A DNA stretch of 64,000 bases from Pseudarthrobacter naphthalenicus (GTDB lineage Bacteria > Actinomycetota > Actinomycetes > Actinomycetales > Micrococcaceae): assembly GCF_029076445.1 (NCBI RefSeq), contig NZ_JARESG010000001.1, positions 124,001 through 188,000 of the forward strand. The letters run 5' to 3'. The notes beneath the pieces are model-generated. The model was not told the DNA's origin. It did not search any database and worked only from the letters and a program-made list of their open reading frames with translations. Position 1 is the first letter of the stretch. The number at the start of each line of letters is the position of its first letter. The position numbers and the translations under genes are program-made. Positions 62,897-64,000 of the stretch are shown here, piece after piece.

Positions 62897-62959
62897 GGGG
62901 TACTCGACTTTTTCCAGGCCGTTTATATGGCGTACTCGAAGCACCATCCTGGGTACTCG
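62897..62959. promoter_or_regulatory. three phased GTACTCG direct repeats upstream of flp
   Basis: G(G/C)GTACTCG occurs at 62897-62906, 62929-62938 and 62951-62959. The TACTCG cores are 32 and 21 bp apart, about three and two helical turns. This fits a regulator binding one face of the DNA. The flp promoter itself was not pinned down. Confidence 0.55.
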
Positions 62960-63043
62960 CATCAGGGATGTATGTACGCACGCCACTACTTGGATATATG
63001 GCGGCGGAAGCGATCGCCTGCTGCACTGAGGTTGGGTAACCGC

Positions 63044-63709
63044 TCAGGAAAAAAGGAACGCAACGCCGATAACGGCGGCAAGCATCGACGGCCCGTGGGG
63101 CACCTCAGACGCACGGTCTGAGCGAGTCTTGCGCAAAACCAGGACCGTGACGATTCCGTTCAGGATGAAGCCCAGGAGGCCGCCATACAGAAGCTGGCTC
63201 CAGCCTAGGTATCCCAAGTAGAGGCCGATGGGTGCCGCGAACTTCACGTCGCCCATCCCCATGCCCCTCGGCGAAATAATTGCCAAAATGAGGTAAGTGA
63301 CGAAGAGAATCGCCGCTCCGGCTACCGCGCGAAGCACGTCTCCCCACTGCGATCCACCGAAAACCGCCGCCAGGAGGAAACCGACCCCTCCTATAAGGAG
63401 GGACAAAACCAGGGGGTTGGGCAGAAGATGCAGCGAAACATCAATCCTGGCCAGCTGTACACCAAGAACGGCCAGCAGGACGAAAGCCGGCAGCCCTGCG
63501 TCTGCTCCAAAGCGCCAAGCAAAGGCGGCGCAGAGGGCGCCGGTGATCACTGACGTCGTAATCCGGAGGCGCGTGGACGGCAGTCCGCCGATGCGGGGGA
63601 GGAGCCTGGCGATGAGAAGCTCGGCGACAGGCGAGAGGATGAGTCCTAGGACTCCGATCGCGGCCACAAACAGCGGCATTGTTGAACCGGCGTAGCCCAA
63701 AGAAGTCAT
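63044..63709 (-). CDS. type IV/Flp prepilin peptidase (TadV/CpaA-like)
   Basis: The roughly 221-residue polytopic aspartic protease cleaves Flp and TadE-type prepilins. The two catalytic Asp are in RIDVSLHLLPNPL and GMGMGDVKFA. About seven hydrophobic segments are visible. No methyltransferase domain is present, as in TadV. ATG 63709 has GGGGGA upstream; ATG 63766 is an alternative. It lies upstream of flp on the same strand, separated by 277 bp, with its own transcription possible. Confidence 0.93.
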   Translation of the reverse strand: MTSLGYAGSTMPLFVAAIGVLGLILSPVAELLIARLLPRIGGLPSTRLRITTSVITGALCAAFAWRFGADAGLPAFVLLAVLGVQLARIDVSLHLLPNPLVLSLLIGGVGFLLAAVFGGSQWGDVLRAVAGAAILFVTYLILAIISPRGMGMGDVKFAAPIGLYLGYLGWSQLLYGGLLGFILNGIVTVLVLRKTRSDRASEVPHGPSMLAAVIGVAFLFS

Positions 63710-63766
63710 CGAGTCCCCCTGCTTGAGTCTGACCGGCGCGCTGCGAAGACTGTCCGGCTCACCCAT

Positions 63767-64000
63767 TTTGACCCTGGGGCCGGGTTCAAGCTAACATTGG
63801 TAGTCGTTGTGCGTGTCCTTTCTCGATGATGCGTGCCCGCTTGAGAATCCGGTTGCAGGATAACTACTCAACGAGCACATTCGAGACTTTTGGATGACTG
63901 GTTACATAGAGCCCTCACCTCTGTTCCGGTAGCGCATAGATAGTAGGTGCACACGCTTGAGTGGCACCTAAACAAGAACGCCAGAACAAGAACGAGGCAA
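63767..64000. other. intergenic region at right edge
   Basis: I see no gene in this stretch. TAGATAGTAGG near 63940 could hold a -10 for a rightward gene beyond the window, and the last bases (CGAGGCAA) resemble a ribosome-binding site. Confidence 0.35.

Overview
The window is chromosomal DNA of a high-GC actinobacterium. Gene order and protein features fit the Micrococcaceae (Arthrobacter, Pseudarthrobacter, Paenarthrobacter and relatives): infA-rpmJ-rpsM-rpsK-rpoA-rplQ-truA without rpsD, long Ala/Glu/Lys extensions on ribosomal proteins, frequent GTG and TTG starts, and a secretin-free Tad pilus locus. The genus is an inference; no rRNA gene or genus marker is present.

Layout. (1) 1-3 kb: a PspC-domain protein cut by the left edge, diverging from a PspC-histidine kinase and its LuxR-type regulator. 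(2) 3-7.4 kb: aspartate aminotransferase (minus), tRNA-Trp, secE, nusG, rplK, rplA. (3) 7.4-9.7 kb: two tandem double-GNAT acetyltransferases splitting L11-L1 from L10-L7/L12. (4) 9.7-11.1 kb: L10 leader, rplJ, rplL. (5) 11.2-13.6 kb: YbaK-type editing protein, thiolase, lipoprotein. (6) 13.6-26.5 kb: rpoB-rpoC, then rpsL-rpsG-fusA-tuf. (7) 26.5-32.4 kb: a 1,423-residue membrane protein, a 41-residue membrane protein, and a GH1 glucosidase. (8) 32.8-38.3 kb: S10 operon. (9) 38.6-43.2 kb: spc operon without rpsN. (10) 43.2-46.1 kb: secY-adk-map. (11) 46.2-50.8 kb: sugar-type ABC importer without ATPase, and an S58-type peptidase. (12) 50.8-55.3 kb: infA, rpmJ and the alpha operon. (13) 55.3-63.8 kb: a Tad/Flp pilus locus on the minus strand.

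Most of the window builds the ribosome, RNA polymerase, elongation factors and the Sec channel. This backbone is interrupted by accessory blocks lying exactly between operons. The most interesting non-coding signal is a set of palindromic repeats. Three 66-bp copies of one family sit at seams between the ribosomal backbone and accessory blocks. Two composite copies of a second family, and one copy of a candidate third, lie at other operon boundaries. Further points are an identical gene-junction sequence used twice for stop/start coupling, arginine/glycine-rich tails on both S3 and S5, an extra C-terminal module on L17, a terminator inside the start of truA, and helically phased direct repeats upstream of the flp pilin genes.

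All calls come from reading sequence and translations by eye; no database search, alignment or folding program was run.
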